From positions 63,695 to 127,694 of the forward strand of contig NZ_LMKN01000009.1 in the NCBI RefSeq assembly GCF_001421535.1: DNA of 64,000 nucleotides, written 5' to 3'. The notes beneath the pieces are model-generated. The model made no database searches. It worked only from the letters and a program-made list of their open reading frames with translations, and had not been told where the DNA came from. Shown here one piece after another: positions 36,657 to 45,468 of this stretch (positions are counted from its first letter, which is position 1; every line of letters begins with the position of its first letter). The DNA comes from Sphingomonas sp. Leaf20 (GTDB taxonomy: Bacteria; Pseudomonadota; Alphaproteobacteria; Sphingomonadales; Sphingomonadaceae). The position numbers were made by a program, and so were the translations under genes.

Positions 36657-36667
36657 GGGTTCGGTCC

Positions 36668-37111
36668 TTAGCGCAGGGTGATCGGGGCGGGGGATCCGGC
36701 TGCGATCGCCATCTCGGCTTCACGCGTCTCGCGCGCCTCGATCTCGTCCATCGTCTCGGGCGTGCCCGACATCCGGCTGATGATCGCCACCGCGCTGAAG
36801 CACAGCAGCAGCGCGCCGACGCCCGCGATCAGGACGATCGGACCGCCCTCGACCGCGGCGACGACATCCTGCTGCGCCGCCATCGCGACGACGATCGGGA
36901 TATACAGCGCGCCCCAGAAGCCGATCCCGCGCGACACGCCTTCGTTGTAGCGGCCGCGCGTCTTCAGCCACATCCGTGCGGCGATCAGCAGGATCATCGC
37001 GATGCCGACCCCGCCGACATTGGCCTTCACGCCGAGCAGCACGCCAAGGCCTTCGCCGAGCAATTGCCCGATCAATGTACAGATCGCGAGCAGCGCGACT
37101 CCGGCAATCAT
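36668..37111 (-). CDS. madL: Malonate transporter subunit MadL
   Basis: This 147-aa membrane protein has four hydrophobic segments (GVALLAICTLIGQLLGEGLGVLLG, VGGVGIAMILLIAARMWL, IGFWGALYIPIVVAMAAQQDVV and a fourth near 90-112) and a charged tail. This matches MadL, the small subunit of the MadLM malonate carrier. The pattern LKTRGRYNEGVSRGIGFWGALYIPIVVAM is characteristic. It is the first gene of the minus-strand operon and is divergent from mdcA. ATG 37111 is the only in-frame start near the first helix. Confidence 0.9.
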   Translation of the reverse strand: MIAGVALLAICTLIGQLLGEGLGVLLGVKANVGGVGIAMILLIAARMWLKTRGRYNEGVSRGIGFWGALYIPIVVAMAAQQDVVAAVEGGPIVLIAGVGALLLCFSAVAIISRMSGTPETMDEIEARETREAEMAIAAGSPAPITLR

Positions 37112-37276
37112 GCGCCGCGTCCCGCATATGGGGCGGCAACGGGTAGGGACTCGCTCATGGCATATCCTCTCAATGTATTCGATCTAGCGTCTTATACCTC
37201 CTTAAGTATGCACAGGGTTGCGTTTCGAGCAATAGGGAATACAAGAGCGGTGGAATAAGCGTCAGGAGACGATGCG
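37112..37276. promoter_or_regulatory. Divergent madL/mdcA control region
   Basis: This 165-bp gap is AT-richer than its surroundings and must hold both promoters. TGTATTC (37174-37180) and GAATACA (37237-37243) are exact inverted 7-mers. Between them ATAC and GTAT flank CTCCTTAA. AT-rich TGTAT/ATACA half-sites fit GntR-type operators such as MdcY sites, but no full ATTGTATACAAT copy is present. AGGAG at 37264-37268 is the mdcA ribosome binding site. Confidence 0.45.
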
Positions 37277-38923
37277 GTGCGGCAATGGAATACGCGCAAG
37301 CAGATGCGCGAGGAGCGGATCGCGGCGGGTCGTGGCTTTGCCACCGACAAGCTGGTCGATCCCGAAACGCTCGTCGACTTTCTCGAGGCGGTGCTCAGGC
37401 CCGGTGACCGGGTCTGCATCGAGGGTGACAACCAGAAGCAGGCGGACGTGCTGGCCAAGGGGCTGGCCGCGATGGACCCGGCGCGGATCCATGACCTGCA
37501 CATGGTGCAATCGGGCGTCGTGCTGCCCGAGCATCTCGACGTGTTCGACAGCGGTATCGCGAAGCGGCTCGACTTCTCCTATTCGGGCCCGCAATCGGCG
37601 CGGATCGCCAAGATGCTGTTCGGGGGCAAGATCGAGCTTGGCGCGATCCACACCTATCTCGAACTGTTCGCGCGCTATTTCGTCGACCTGACGCCGCAGG
37701 TCGCGCTGATCGCCGCGGTCAGCGCGGATCGCCACGGTAATCTCTACACGGGTCCGAATACCGAGGACACGCCGACCGTGGTCGAGGCAACGAGCTTCGG
37801 CAGCGGGCTGGTGATCGCGCAGGTCGGTGAGATCGTCGATACGCTGCCGCGCGTCGATATCCCCGGCGACCAGGTCCATTTCGTGCTCGACGCGGGGCGG
37901 CCCTTTTATGTCGAGCCGCTGTTCACGCGCGATCCCGCGGCGATGACCGAGACGCAGATCCTCACCGCGATGATGGCGATCAAGGGACTGTATCAGCCCT
38001 ACGGCGTGCGCCGGCTGAACCACGGCATCGGCTTCAACACCGCGGCGATCGAGCTGCTGCTGCCGACTTATGGCGAGAAGCTCGGGCTGAAGGGCAAGAT
38101 CTGCACGCACTGGGCGCTCAATCCGCACCCGACGCTGATCCCCGCGATCGAGGCGGGGTGGGTCGAGCAGGTCCATTGCTTCGGCTCCGAAGTCGGCATG
38201 GAGGATTATCTCGCCGCGCGGCCGGACATCTTCTTCACCGGACCCGACGGCTCGCTGCGCTCGAACCGCGCGTTCAGCCAGACCGCGGGTCTGTACGCCT
38301 GCGACATGTTCATCGGCTCGACGCTGCAGATCGACCTTGCCGGGCACAGCTCGACGATCACCGCGAACCGCATCGCGGGCTTTGGCGGCGCGCCCAACAT
38401 GGGATCGGACGCGCGGGGCCGGCGCCATCCCAGCGCTCCCTGGTTGCAGGCCGGCGCGGAGGCGGATCCCGACACCGCGGCGCCGCTTCGGCGCGGACGC
38501 AAACTCGTGGTCCAGATCGGCGAGACGTTCGGCGAGGGCAATGCGCCGTTGTTCGTCGAGAAGCTGGGGGCGCTCGAACTTGCGGAAAAGCTCGATCTCG
38601 ATCTCGCGCCGGTCATGGTCTACGCCGACGATACGACGCACATCGTGACCGAGGAGGGCATCGCCAACCTGCTGCTGTGCCGCAATGCGGACGAGCGCGA
38701 ACAGGCGATCCGCGGCGTCGCGGGCTTTACCGAGATCGGCCGCGGCCGCGACAGGGCGATGGTCGAGCGGTTGCGCGAACGGAAGATCATCCAGCGGCCC
38801 GAGGACCTCGGGATCGACCCGCTCGACGCGAACCGGAACATGCTGGCCGCGCGTTCGATCAAGGATCTCATGCTCGCCTCGGGTGGGCTCTACCGGCCGC
38901 CGAGCCGGTTCCGGAACTGGTAG
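37277..38923 (+). CDS. mdcA: Malonate decarboxylase alpha subunit (ACP transferase)
   Basis: This 548-aa protein swaps the acetyl group on the carrier protein for malonate, forming malonyl-S-ACP and acetate. WNTRKQMREERIAAGRGFATDK, VCIEGDNQKQADVLAKGL, and HTYLELFARYFVDLTPQVALIAAVSADRHGNLYTGPNTEDTPT (quoted in part) are diagnostic of MdcA; length equals the family norm (about 550). The start is GTG 37277, eight bases after AGGAG; the ATG at 37272 is out of frame. It heads mdcACDEGBH, a fully collinear operon with gaps of 10 bp or less. Confidence 0.95.
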   Translation: MRQWNTRKQMREERIAAGRGFATDKLVDPETLVDFLEAVLRPGDRVCIEGDNQKQADVLAKGLAAMDPARIHDLHMVQSGVVLPEHLDVFDSGIAKRLDFSYSGPQSARIAKMLFGGKIELGAIHTYLELFARYFVDLTPQVALIAAVSADRHGNLYTGPNTEDTPTVVEATSFGSGLVIAQVGEIVDTLPRVDIPGDQVHFVLDAGRPFYVEPLFTRDPAAMTETQILTAMMAIKGLYQPYGVRRLNHGIGFNTAAIELLLPTYGEKLGLKGKICTHWALNPHPTLIPAIEAGWVEQVHCFGSEVGMEDYLAARPDIFFTGPDGSLRSNRAFSQTAGLYACDMFIGSTLQIDLAGHSSTITANRIAGFGGAPNMGSDARGRRHPSAPWLQAGAEADPDTAAPLRRGRKLVVQIGETFGEGNAPLFVEKLGALELAEKLDLDLAPVMVYADDTTHIVTEEGIANLLLCRNADEREQAIRGVAGFTEIGRGRDRAMVERLRERKIIQRPEDLGIDPLDANRNMLAARSIKDLMLASGGLYRPPSRFRNW

Positions 38924-38933
38924 GAGACGACGC

Positions 38934-39251
38934 ATGGAAATTCTCCATTTCGATATCGCGGCGCCGATACCGGCGGGCGGGACGCGCGCGATGGCGCTGG
39001 TCGGCGTCGTCGCGTCGGGCAATCTCGAGGTGCTGGTCGAGCGCGGCGACGCGGCCGATCGGTGCGCGATCGAGATCAGCACCGCGGCACACGGGTTTCG
39101 CGACCTGTGGGACGCGGTGGTCGCCGATTTCGTCGGCCGGCGCGCGGCGGGGGGCTTGCGGATCGCGATCAACGACGGCGGCGCGCGGCCGGATACGGTG
39201 TCGTTGCGGCTGGCGCAGGCCGTTCGCCTGATCGAGGAGCCCGAGGCATGA
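38934..39251 (+). CDS. mdcC: Malonate decarboxylase acyl carrier protein (delta subunit)
   Basis: This 105-aa protein is the acyl carrier of the complex. The prosthetic group, 2'-(5''-phosphoribosyl)-3'-dephospho-CoA, is attached to the Ser in VGVVASGNLEVLVERG, the standard SGDLE-type site. Other family marks are GFRDLWDAVVADFV and RIAINDGGARPDTVSLRLAQA. GGAGA precedes the ATG. Its stop overlaps the mdcD start (ATGA). Confidence 0.93.
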   Translation: MEILHFDIAAPIPAGGTRAMALVGVVASGNLEVLVERGDAADRCAIEISTAAHGFRDLWDAVVADFVGRRAAGGLRIAINDGGARPDTVSLRLAQAVRLIEEPEA

Positions 39252-40150
39252 GCAATATTCGCCAGAGCTGGTACGAAGCGGGTGCGCGCGAGCGGATCGC
39301 CGCTTTGGTCGATCCGCGCAGCTTCGCCGAGTTCGTCGGGCCCGAATGCCGCGAGACGAGCCCGCATCTGGGCATCTTCGACCTGCCCGCGCAGTTCGAC
39401 GACGGCGTTGTCGTCGGCAGCGGCACGATCGACGGCACGCCCGTCCTCGTTGCGGCGCAGGAAGGCCGCTTCATGGGCGGCGCGTTCGGCGAGGTCCACG
39501 GCGCGAAGCTCACCGGGCTGCTGCGAGCGGCCAAGGCGCTGGCACGCGACGTCGTCATCGCGTTCGACACCGGCGGCGTGCGCTTGCAGGAGGCCAACGC
39601 GGGCGAGATCGCGATCGCCGAGATCATGCGCGCGATCGCCGAAGCGCGGCTGGACGGCATCCGCGTCGTCGGGCTGATCGGTGGGCGCGCAGGCTGCTAC
39701 GGCGGCGGCGGGCTGATCGCGGGGTGCTGCTCGACGCTGATCGTGTCCGAACAGGGCCGGATCAGCGTGACCGGGCCCGAGGTGATCGAGACCAACAAGG
39801 GCGTCGAGGAATTCGACTCGCGCGACCGCGCGCTGGTGTGGCGGACGATGGGCGGCAAGCACCGCACGCTGATCGGCGGCGCGGACGTGTTCGTCGACGA
39901 CGACGCGGCGGCGTTCCGTGCCGCGGCGACGGCGGCGCTCGCGCGACCGGCCAGGCTCGACGCCGCCACGCTGGCAGCGGAACAGGCGCGACTCGAGCGG
40001 CGGATCACGCGGTTCGGCGATCTGGGCGATGCGACCGATATCTGGAACGCGCTCGGAATCGACAATCCGAAGGCGATTCCCGACATGCCCGCCGACGCCT
40101 TCGCGACCCTAGCCGCCCAGTACCGGGAGAGCGCCGATGACGCCCGCTGA
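39248..40150 (+). CDS. mdcD: Malonyl-S-ACP decarboxylase beta subunit
   Basis: This 300-aa carboxyltransferase-fold subunit forms the decarboxylase with MdcE, turning malonyl-S-ACP into acetyl-S-ACP and CO2 without biotin. SWYEAGARERIAALVDPRSF, GSGTIDGTPVLVAAQEGRFMGGAFGEVHG, FDTGGVRLQEANAGEI and the Gly-rich oxyanion segment GGRAGCYGGGGLIAG identify MdcD. It is coupled to mdcC by ATGA and overlaps mdcE by 14 bp. Confidence 0.95.
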   Translation: MSNIRQSWYEAGARERIAALVDPRSFAEFVGPECRETSPHLGIFDLPAQFDDGVVVGSGTIDGTPVLVAAQEGRFMGGAFGEVHGAKLTGLLRAAKALARDVVIAFDTGGVRLQEANAGEIAIAEIMRAIAEARLDGIRVVGLIGGRAGCYGGGGLIAGCCSTLIVSEQGRISVTGPEVIETNKGVEEFDSRDRALVWRTMGGKHRTLIGGADVFVDDDAAAFRAAATAALARPARLDAATLAAEQARLERRITRFGDLGDATDIWNALGIDNPKAIPDMPADAFATLAAQYRESADDAR

Positions 40151-40853
40151 GATCCTCGATTCGCTCTTCCCCGCAGGGCACGACGTCACGCCCGAAGGCG
40201 ATCTTCTGTTCGGCCGCGCGGCGTTCGGCGACGGCGTCGTCCATGTCGTCGGCGCGACCGGCCGCGCACCGATCGGGATCGACCAGGCGATCCGGCTGTC
40301 CGCCGCGGTGCTGGAGATCGCGTCGACCGACGACGCCGCGCCGATCCTGTTCCTCGTCGACAGCGCGAGCCAGCGGATGAGCCGGCGCGACGAACTGCTC
40401 GGGCTAAGCGAATATCTCGCGCACCTCGCCAAGTCGTTGCTGCTGGCGGAGGCGCAGGGGCATCGCACGATCGGGCTGCTCTATGGTGGCAGCGCGGCGG
40501 GCGCGTTCATCGCGACCGCGCTGGCGTGCGGCACGCTGGTCGCGCTGCCCGGCGCGCATCCCGAAGTGATGGACCTCGCCTCGATGGCGCGCGTCACAAA
40601 GCTGCCGCTCGATGTGCTCGAGGCGAAGGCCGCGGCGACGCCGGTATTTGCGCCGGGCCTCGACAACATCGTCAAGGTCGGCGGCATTGCGGAGACTTGG
40701 GATCCGGCCAACGGTCTTGCGGAGCAGTTGGCGATGATACTGGATCATTCGCCCGCCAAGGAGGACGAACGCGGCGCGCGTGGTGCCGCGCGCGGCGGGC
40801 GGCCAGTGTCCGCCCGCATCGCGTCTGCGGTCGTCGCGGCGGCGCAGGGGTAA
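40137..40853 (+). CDS. mdcE: Malonate decarboxylase gamma subunit
   Basis: This 238-aa partner of MdcD completes the decarboxylase active site. PILFLVDSASQRMSRRDELLGLSEYLAHLAKSL, YGGSAAGAFIATALACGTLVALPGAHPEVMDLASMARVTKLP and VFAPGLDNIVKVGGIAE (each partly quoted) are typical of MdcE. Its reading frame overlaps the mdcD end by 14 bp, and its TAA overlaps the mdcG ATG (TAATG), implying coupled translation and balanced subunit output. Confidence 0.93.
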   Translation: MTPAEILDSLFPAGHDVTPEGDLLFGRAAFGDGVVHVVGATGRAPIGIDQAIRLSAAVLEIASTDDAAPILFLVDSASQRMSRRDELLGLSEYLAHLAKSLLLAEAQGHRTIGLLYGGSAAGAFIATALACGTLVALPGAHPEVMDLASMARVTKLPLDVLEAKAAATPVFAPGLDNIVKVGGIAETWDPANGLAEQLAMILDHSPAKEDERGARGAARGGRPVSARIASAVVAAAQG

Positions 40854-41482
40854 TGCGGTTCGACCGGCACCACATCGTCCGGCTCGACCCGGAACGCTGG
40901 CCAGAGATTCTGGCGGGGCACGCCGAGGCGCGCCGGATCCCGCTGGTCGTCGAGTGGGTGAGGGCGGGGCGCCCGCTGATCGTCCGGCGGCCGCTGTTCG
41001 AGGATGTGCGCGACCATGTGCCGCTTGGCCTCCCGCTGCCGCCGTCACACGGCAAGCAGCGCCTTGCGTTCATTGTCCCGTCGGACGCCTTGCTGTCGAT
41101 CGAGCCGCCACCCCTGCTCGCCGATGCGCGTATCGCAGCACCCGCTGGCTGGCAGGACGCTATCGAGGCGGTCGTTGCGCTCGATCCTGCGACGCGGTGT
41201 TTCGGCGGCCTTGCCTGGGCATATCTGACCGGGCTGTCCTACCTGACTGCCACTTCGGACCTCGATCTGGTGTGGCGCGTGGGCCGTGCCGGCGATGTCG
41301 ACCGGCTGTTACCTGCGTTGGTCGCGATTGCCGCTGCGGCGCCGATGCGGATCGACGGCGAAATGGTCACGCCTGCCGGACTGGCGATCCAGTGGCAGGA
41401 ATGGCGCGGCGACGCCGCCGACCTGCTGGCCAAGACGGCCGATGGCAATCGGCTGGTACGCCGTGACGCGGTGTTTGCATGA
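40853..41482 (+). CDS. mdcG: Phosphoribosyl-dephospho-CoA transferase MdcG
   Basis: This 209-aa nucleotidyltransferase loads the triphosphoribosyl-dephospho-CoA precursor onto the MdcC serine, producing holo-ACP. RFDRHHIVRLDPERW opens the protein, and GGLAWAYLTGLSYLTATSDLDLVW contains the paired Asp (SDLDL) that binds metal in MdcG and CitX. Length matches the family (about 205). Overlaps with mdcE (TAATG) and mdcB (ATGA) place it inside the operon. Confidence 0.9.
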   Translation: MRFDRHHIVRLDPERWPEILAGHAEARRIPLVVEWVRAGRPLIVRRPLFEDVRDHVPLGLPLPPSHGKQRLAFIVPSDALLSIEPPPLLADARIAAPAGWQDAIEAVVALDPATRCFGGLAWAYLTGLSYLTATSDLDLVWRVGRAGDVDRLLPALVAIAAAAPMRIDGEMVTPAGLAIQWQEWRGDAADLLAKTADGNRLVRRDAVFA

Positions 41483-42324
41483 CGGCGTTGCGACGTCTCG
41501 CGCCGACAGGCGATGCCGAATTGCTCGCCTCGCTCGCGACCCTAAGTCTCAAGACAGAGGTGGCGACCTATCCGAAGCCCGGCCTGGTCAGTCCCGTCGA
41601 TCCCGGCGCGCATGACGATATGGACGCGGCGTTGATGAACCGGAGCGCGGACGCCCTCGAGCCCTATTTCGCGGCCTTGGCGGGTGCGGGCGCAGACGGT
41701 GCGGACATGAGCCGCCTTCGCGCGATCGGCATCGAGGCGGAGGCGGCAATGATGGTTGCGACGCGCGGCGTGAATACGCATCGGGGTGCCATCTTCGGGA
41801 TGGGGTTGCTGTGCGCGGCGGCAGGATTTCGAGCGCGGTATCACGTGGCGGCGTCGCTTGGCGCGATCGTCAGGAACCGGTGGGGTGCCGCGATCGAGCG
41901 CGGCCCGACGCAGCCGCACAGCCACGGCAGCGAGGTCGCACGCCGCCATTCGGCCGGCGGCGCGCGCGCGGAAGCAGCCGCCGGCTTCCCGTCGCTCTAT
42001 CAACTGGCGATACCCGCGCTCGTCCAGGGACGGAGCCTGGCGCGCCTGCACGCGAAGACCTGGCCGCATGCGGCGCAGGTTCACGCGGTGATGGTGCTGA
42101 TAGCCGACGTCGCGGATACCAATCTCCTTTATCGCGGCGGCGCCGAGGGGCTGGCGTACGCGCAGGCCGAGGCACGGGCATTTCTCGAGGGCGGGAGCAT
42201 TGCGACCAGGGGATGGCATGACCGCGCGGTAGCGATCCACGAGCGCTTCACCGCGCGTCGGCTCAGCCCGGGTGGCTGCGCCGATCTTCTCGCGATGGCG
42301 ATATTTGTCGAGCGTCTGACGTGA
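41479..42324 (+). CDS. mdcB: Triphosphoribosyl-dephospho-CoA synthase MdcB
   Basis: This 281-aa enzyme makes the prosthetic-group precursor from ATP and dephospho-CoA (CitG-type reaction). The CitG family signature is seen in LKTEVATYPKPGLVSPVDPGAHDDMDAALM, GIEAEAAMMVATRGVNTHRGAIFGMGLL and VLIADVADTNLLYRGG. It starts and ends in ATGA overlaps with mdcG and mdcH. Confidence 0.93.
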   Translation: MTALRRLAPTGDAELLASLATLSLKTEVATYPKPGLVSPVDPGAHDDMDAALMNRSADALEPYFAALAGAGADGADMSRLRAIGIEAEAAMMVATRGVNTHRGAIFGMGLLCAAAGFRARYHVAASLGAIVRNRWGAAIERGPTQPHSHGSEVARRHSAGGARAEAAAGFPSLYQLAIPALVQGRSLARLHAKTWPHAAQVHAVMVLIADVADTNLLYRGGAEGLAYAQAEARAFLEGGSIATRGWHDRAVAIHERFTARRLSPGGCADLLAMAIFVERLT

Positions 42325-43229
42325 CGCTGGCGCTGCTGTGTTCGGGGCAGGGGCGCCAGGATCCGGCGATGTTCGATCTGTTCGCCGATGCGCCCGCCGC
42401 GGGGGCGATCCTCGCCGAGGCCAGTCGTTTGCTTGGCGAAGATGTCCGGTCGGTATTGCGCACGAGCGATGATGCGGCGTGGCATGCCAACCGGACGAGC
42501 CAGATCCTGTGCGTCGCGCGCGGTCTGGCAGCCGCTGCCTGCCTCGCACCCAGCGCGCCGCTCATCGTGAGTGGGTACAGCGTCGGCGAAATGACGGCCT
42601 GGGGTGTCGCGGGGCTCTGGTCGCCCGAACGGACATTGCGGCTGACGGCGCTGCGGGCCGAGATCATGGACGCCGCGGGCGGGCCCGATGACGGACTCGG
42701 GTTCGTCCGCGGACTGCCGATCGATGCCGTCACGCGATTGACCGCGCAATTCGGCTGCGCGATCGCGATCGTCAATCCCGGCGAGATGTTCGTCATAGGC
42801 GGTATCCGCGACGACGTCGCGCGCTGCTGCGAGGCGGCGCTCGCGTCAGGCGCGACCAGCGCGCGGCCGATTGCGGTTCATGTCGCCTCGCACACGCGAC
42901 GCCTGTCGGCGGCGGTCCCGACCTTTCGCGACGCGCTGCTGACCGCGGATATGGCAAGACCGGCCCCGGGACGGACGCTGCTCAGCACGACGGGCCCGAC
43001 CATCGTGGGGGGGCAGCAGGCGATCGAGGGGCTTGCAGCGCAGATCGACACGACAATCGACTGGGCGGCGACGCTCGAAGCGCTGATCGAGCGCGGTGTC
43101 GACCGGATGCTCGAACTCGGGCCCGGCACCGCGCTGGCCGACATGGTGCGCGCGACCTATCCGATGGTCGATGTCCGCGCGGTTGACGACTTCCGCACCT
43201 GCGCGGGAATCACTTCCTGGATCGGATGA
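42321..43229 (+). CDS. mdcH: Malonyl-CoA:ACP malonyltransferase MdcH
   Basis: This 302-aa FabD-like transferase primes the complex by moving malonyl from malonyl-CoA to MdcC. LALLCSGQGRQDPAMFDLF is the MdcH form of the FabD start. GYSVGEMTAWGVAGLW carries the nucleophile Ser, ARPIAVHVASHTRRLSAAVP the catalytic His, and LELGPGTALADM closes the fold. It is last in the operon and convergent with the esterase gene. Confidence 0.93.
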   Translation: MTLALLCSGQGRQDPAMFDLFADAPAAGAILAEASRLLGEDVRSVLRTSDDAAWHANRTSQILCVARGLAAAACLAPSAPLIVSGYSVGEMTAWGVAGLWSPERTLRLTALRAEIMDAAGGPDDGLGFVRGLPIDAVTRLTAQFGCAIAIVNPGEMFVIGGIRDDVARCCEAALASGATSARPIAVHVASHTRRLSAAVPTFRDALLTADMARPAPGRTLLSTTGPTIVGGQQAIEGLAAQIDTTIDWAATLEALIERGVDRMLELGPGTALADMVRATYPMVDVRAVDDFRTCAGITSWIG

Positions 43230-43250
43230 ACCACGGCGTCGGCTATGCCG

Positions 43251-44216
43251 CTACGACGCGGGCTTCATCCATCCATGCATCGTCATCCAGCGGGTGAACG
43301 CGTCGAACCATCCGGTGCTGGTCGTGGATTTCGGATACATGCCAAATCCGTGTCCCCCCTGTTCGTACAAATGGAACTCGACGGGGCGCTTCGCTGCATG
43401 CCAGGCATCGATCAGGCCGAAGCCGGCGTTGCCGAAAAACGGATCGTCCGCCGCGAGCGCCACGAACATTGGCGGCGCATCGCCGGGCACCGGCATGGCG
43501 GAGAGCGGGCCGTAGACGTTGCCGATGAACGCGGGTTTCGCATCCTCGCCGACCAGCGTCGTCGCCATCGTCAGCATCGCGCCCGCCGAGAATCCGACCA
43601 TGCCGACTCGCGCCGGATCGACGTGCCATTCCCCGGCACGCTTGCGGACCAGGCTGAACGCGGCGCGGGCATCCGCGATCTGCGGTTTCAGACTCGCCAT
43701 CATGGTGGCAGGGTCGGGTCGCGGGGGGCGTGCGCCGGGGGCGAACATCGCGCGCATCGACTGCTCGAATCCGGGCATATCGACGGGTGTCGGGTTGAGC
43801 CGGTATTTGAGGACGAACGCGGCAACGCCGCGCGCCTCCAGCGCTTTCGCGACATCCCAGCCTTCATTCTCCATCGACAGCGTACGGAACCCGCCGCCGG
43901 GTGCCACGATGACGGCGGTACCCGTCGCCTTTGCAGGGTCGGGCAGGAACGGCGTCAGCGTGGCGACGGTGACGTTGCGCGCGAAGACGCTGCCATATTG
44001 GCTATGCCAGGCCTCGGGGGCGTTCGTGCCAGCGAGCTTGCCGGTATCCAGGATGATCGCAGTCGGCTGATCGGGGACGGGCAACGGGGTCATCGCGTCG
44101 GCTGAGATCGATGTCGCGGACTGCGCCAGCGCCGGTGCTGCAGCAAGCAGGGGGAGGAGCGCGGTCATCGTCAGGCGCCAGGCGATCTTCCGACGGATGC
44201 CGTGTACAGTTCTCAT
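43251..44216 (-). CDS. Exported alpha/beta hydrolase, acetyl-xylan-esterase-like
   Basis: This 321-aa protein has a signal peptide (RLTMTALLPLLAAAPALAQS). It is an alpha/beta hydrolase of the BD-FAE/esterase type: VIVAPGGGFRTLSMENEGWDVAKALEARGVAAFVLKYRL (quoted in part) is the oxyanion strand, GMVGFSAGAMLTMA the nucleophile elbow, the Asp probably in VALAADDPFF, and the His in YEQGGHGFGMYP. It probably removes acyl groups from carbohydrate. No sugar operon adjoins it directly. It is divergent from the Tat-SDR gene across about 210 bp. Confidence 0.85.
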   Translation of the reverse strand: MRTVHGIRRKIAWRLTMTALLPLLAAAPALAQSATSISADAMTPLPVPDQPTAIILDTGKLAGTNAPEAWHSQYGSVFARNVTVATLTPFLPDPAKATGTAVIVAPGGGFRTLSMENEGWDVAKALEARGVAAFVLKYRLNPTPVDMPGFEQSMRAMFAPGARPPRPDPATMMASLKPQIADARAAFSLVRKRAGEWHVDPARVGMVGFSAGAMLTMATTLVGEDAKPAFIGNVYGPLSAMPVPGDAPPMFVALAADDPFFGNAGFGLIDAWHAAKRPVEFHLYEQGGHGFGMYPKSTTSTGWFDAFTRWMTMHGWMKPAS

Positions 44217-44429
44217 CGCGCTCTCCCATTTTTCTTATTGGGACGAACCTATCGATAGCGCTATCATCGGACAATCCCCGAATTCGTACCAGTATTGCTC
44301 GCGCGTGGTCCGGCTGCGGCGGGATGATGCGCGTTATCCTTTGCGCACATTCTCGAAATAGCGCGCAGAATCGGGAACGTAAGCAGCGACCGGCCTTTGG
44401 TGTCCATGACAGACCAGCGGGAGCTCCAC

Positions 44430-45422
44430 ATGACCGATACCAATCGCCGTACATTTGTGACGGGCGCAGCGCTTGTCGCGGGCGCAGCCGCAGCCGGTGC
44501 GAACTCCGCGTCCGCACAGGCGGGCGGTGGCGTTCAAGCCGCGACCGCGCCTGCCGCTGCCGCCTACCCGAAACCGCCGTTCGCGGTGCAGCGTCAGCCC
44601 TGGCCGGGGCTCGCATCGAAGATGTCGCCGCGGCCCGATCATGGCGAGACGAGCTACAAGGGGTCGGGGCGGCTGAATGGCAAGAAGGCGCTGATCACCG
44701 GCGGCGATAGCGGTATCGGCCGCGCGGCGGCGATCGCCTATGCGCGCGAGGGCGCCGACGTCGCGATCAATTATCTGCCTGCCGAGGAGCCCGACGCGCG
44801 CGAAGTCGTCGCGTTGATCCGCGCGGCCGGCCGCAAGGCGGTCGCGATCCCCGGCGATCTGCGTGACGAGAAATTCTGTCGCCGGCTGGTGCAACAGGCG
44901 GCGGATCAGCTCGGTGGGCTCGATATCCTCGTGAACAACGCAGCGCGGCAGCAGACGAGGCCCGGCATTGCGGACATCACCAGCCAGGACTTCGACGATA
45001 CGATGAAGACCAACGTCTATGCGCCATTCTGGCTGACCAAGGCGGCGCTCGAGCGCATGACCGCAGGCGCGGTGATCGTGAACACCTCTTCGGAGCAGGC
45101 CGGGTCACCGTCGAAGGACATCATCGATTATGCAATGACGCGGGCCGCCGTGCTGAATTTCACCAAGGGCATGGCCAAGCAGCTCGCCGAGCGGGGCATC
45201 CGCGTCAATGCCGTCGCGCCGGGGCCGTTCTGGACCCCGTTGCAGGTCAGCGGCGGTGCGACGCCGGAAAAACAGCGTACCTTCGGCGAAACCTCGCCGC
45301 TCGGGCGCCCCGGTCAGCCCGCCGAGATTGCCGGGCTGTACGTGGCGGCGGCCGATCCATCATTGAGCTATTCGACCGGACAGATCTTCGGGTCGACGGG
45401 CGGCAACGAGCAACCCGCCTGA
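44430..45422 (+). CDS. Tat-exported short-chain dehydrogenase with Lys-to-Arg active site
   Basis: This 330-aa protein has a twin-arginine leader (RRTFVTGAALVAGAAAAGANSASAQ). The SDR body is of the YdaD/YhdF type: ALITGGDSGIGRAAAIAYAREGADV binds the cofactor, DILVNNAA is the NNAG motif, NTSSEQAG carries the Ser, and DYAMTRAAVLNF has the Tyr. The usual YxxxK motif is Y-A-M-T-R here, so the catalytic Lys is Arg (CGG). Export of an NAD(P)-dependent enzyme is unusual, though Tat could carry it with bound cofactor. ATG 44430 follows GGGAG; an ATG at 44406 is also in frame. Confidence 0.85.
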   Translation: MTDTNRRTFVTGAALVAGAAAAGANSASAQAGGGVQAATAPAAAAYPKPPFAVQRQPWPGLASKMSPRPDHGETSYKGSGRLNGKKALITGGDSGIGRAAAIAYAREGADVAINYLPAEEPDAREVVALIRAAGRKAVAIPGDLRDEKFCRRLVQQAADQLGGLDILVNNAARQQTRPGIADITSQDFDDTMKTNVYAPFWLTKAALERMTAGAVIVNTSSEQAGSPSKDIIDYAMTRAAVLNFTKGMAKQLAERGIRVNAVAPGPFWTPLQVSGGATPEKQRTFGETSPLGRPGQPAEIAGLYVAAADPSLSYSTGQIFGSTGGNEQPA

Positions 45423-45468
45423 TCCGATCGTCGACACGTTTTGCGGGGCCAGCCCGATCAAGGAGACT

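Noticed and set aside
37262..39862. Open frame of 866 codons on the - strand
   Set aside because: It is antisense to mdcA, mdcC and mdcD, and the composition is typical of GC-rich shadow frames.
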